From assembly GCA_050010255.1 (NCBI GenBank), contig JBEKLJ010000091.1, positions 1-13,188 of the forward strand: a stretch of DNA of 13,188 nt, in the 5' to 3' direction. Shown piece by piece: positions 12,870-13,188 of this stretch (position 1 is the first letter of the stretch; every line of letters begins with the position of its first letter). The position numbers and the translations under genes were made by a program. The stretch is from JBEKLJ01 sp050010255 (lineage in GTDB: Bacteria; Acidobacteriota; Terriglobia; Bryobacterales; Bryobacteraceae). The notes beneath the pieces were generated by a model. That model saw only the letters and a list, made by a program, of their open reading frames with translations. It was not told where the DNA came from and ran no database searches.

Positions 12870-13188
12870 ATGGCCGTCTATGGCGTTCAACTAGACCTGC
12901 AACTCGCTGCTGATCGCCTGATCGACATTTTCGTAATACAGTGGCATACCCCGCCACCGACGCCGGGCGCTCAGGGCACCTGGCCCAAGATTGCCCCGAA
13001 CATCGCCGCCGAGCGGCGACAAGTACTCGGCGCCTTCGGAGATTGGCTTATCAACCATTTCGATGCGCAACAACCTGCCCGACCGGTCTTCGTTATCGCG
13101 CCGGAACTTTCGGTACCACTCGCTCAGGTGGGCCTGATAGATGACATCATCGATGCGCTCCATCGTCCGACAGTCACCATTAGCGGGC
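12870..13188 (+). CDS. N-terminal part of a possible nitrilase-superfamily protein
   Basis: An open frame of 106 complete codons that runs off the right edge. Start ATG 12870 has GAGGA (12860-12864) at 5-base spacing and a TATAAT box upstream, so it is a real gene start. Residues 72-81 read PVFVIAPELS, a hydrophobic strand ending in PE. Residues 99-106 read RPTVTISG, another strand with a small-residue end. In carbon-nitrogen hydrolases (nitrilases) the catalytic glutamate sits in just such a strand-PEL segment (E79 here), and the next strand ends in a glycine near TIIAG. The lysine and cysteine of the triad would lie beyond the window, so the assignment is unproven. The first ~60 residues show no clear motif. 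Codon use is less G+C-biased than in the sugar genes, in line with recent transfer. Full length and partners are unknown. Confidence 0.7.
   Translation, partial: MAVYGVQLDLQLAADRLIDIFVIQWHTPPPTPGAQGTWPKIAPNIAAERRQVLGAFGDWLINHFDAQQPARPVFVIAPELSVPLAQVGLIDDIIDALHRPTVTISG

Noticed and set aside
12667..12957. A 96-codon - strand frame across the start of the right-edge gene
   Set aside because: It overlaps a better-supported gene start with promoter and ribosome site, and it has no recognisable motif.
1..13188. CRISPR array, transposase, integrase or riboswitch
   Set aside because: I looked for repeat-spacer patterns, DDE or tyrosine/serine recombinase motifs and conserved leader structures and found none that I could support.

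Overview
The window is G+C-rich bacterial DNA, compactly packed, with several genes overlapping by 1 to 40 bases. An O-antigen-type ligase/polymerase, a heptosyltransferase-like GT9 enzyme and a Wzx-type flippase point to a Gram-negative envelope. The C-terminal domain of the zinc-ribbon membrane protein at 1669-2652 recalls proteins I associate with Acidobacteriota. I treat that phylum as the best guess, not as shown.

Left part (1-2652, all + strand): the 3' end of an M16 zinc peptidase gene, a ~115-bp imperfect palindrome, a stand-alone JAMM/MPN metalloprotease, and a zinc-ribbon protein with a Pro/Ala/Tyr-rich linker and one membrane span.

Middle part (2761-11333) is a surface-polysaccharide locus on alternating strands: ligase/polymerase (-), sugar-1-phosphate transferase plus SDR epimerase/reductase (+, 1-base overlap), GT9 (-), Gfo/Idh/MocA-like oxidoreductase plus radical SAM enzyme (+, 8-base overlap), and GT2 plus flippase (-, 4-base overlap). 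Together they would load a first sugar onto a lipid carrier, modify sugar nucleotides, extend the chain, flip it and polymerise or ligate it. The oxidoreductase/radical SAM pair is the unusual part and could make or modify a rare sugar.

Right part (11334-13188): three 21-bp tandem repeats, then a near-consensus sigma70-type promoter whose spacer holds a perfect 7-bp-arm palindrome, driving a ribbon-helix-helix antitoxin and MazF/PemK toxin pair. A tRNA-Pro(UGG)-like sequence follows that has lost its 5' acceptor strand. After it the G+C content falls, there are about 590 bp of apparently degraded DNA, and a new + strand gene with its own -10 box and Shine-Dalgarno sequence runs off the window. 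Its first 106 residues look like the start of a nitrilase-type hydrolase. This end looks like the boundary of a mobile or genomic island, but no integrase or transposase is visible.
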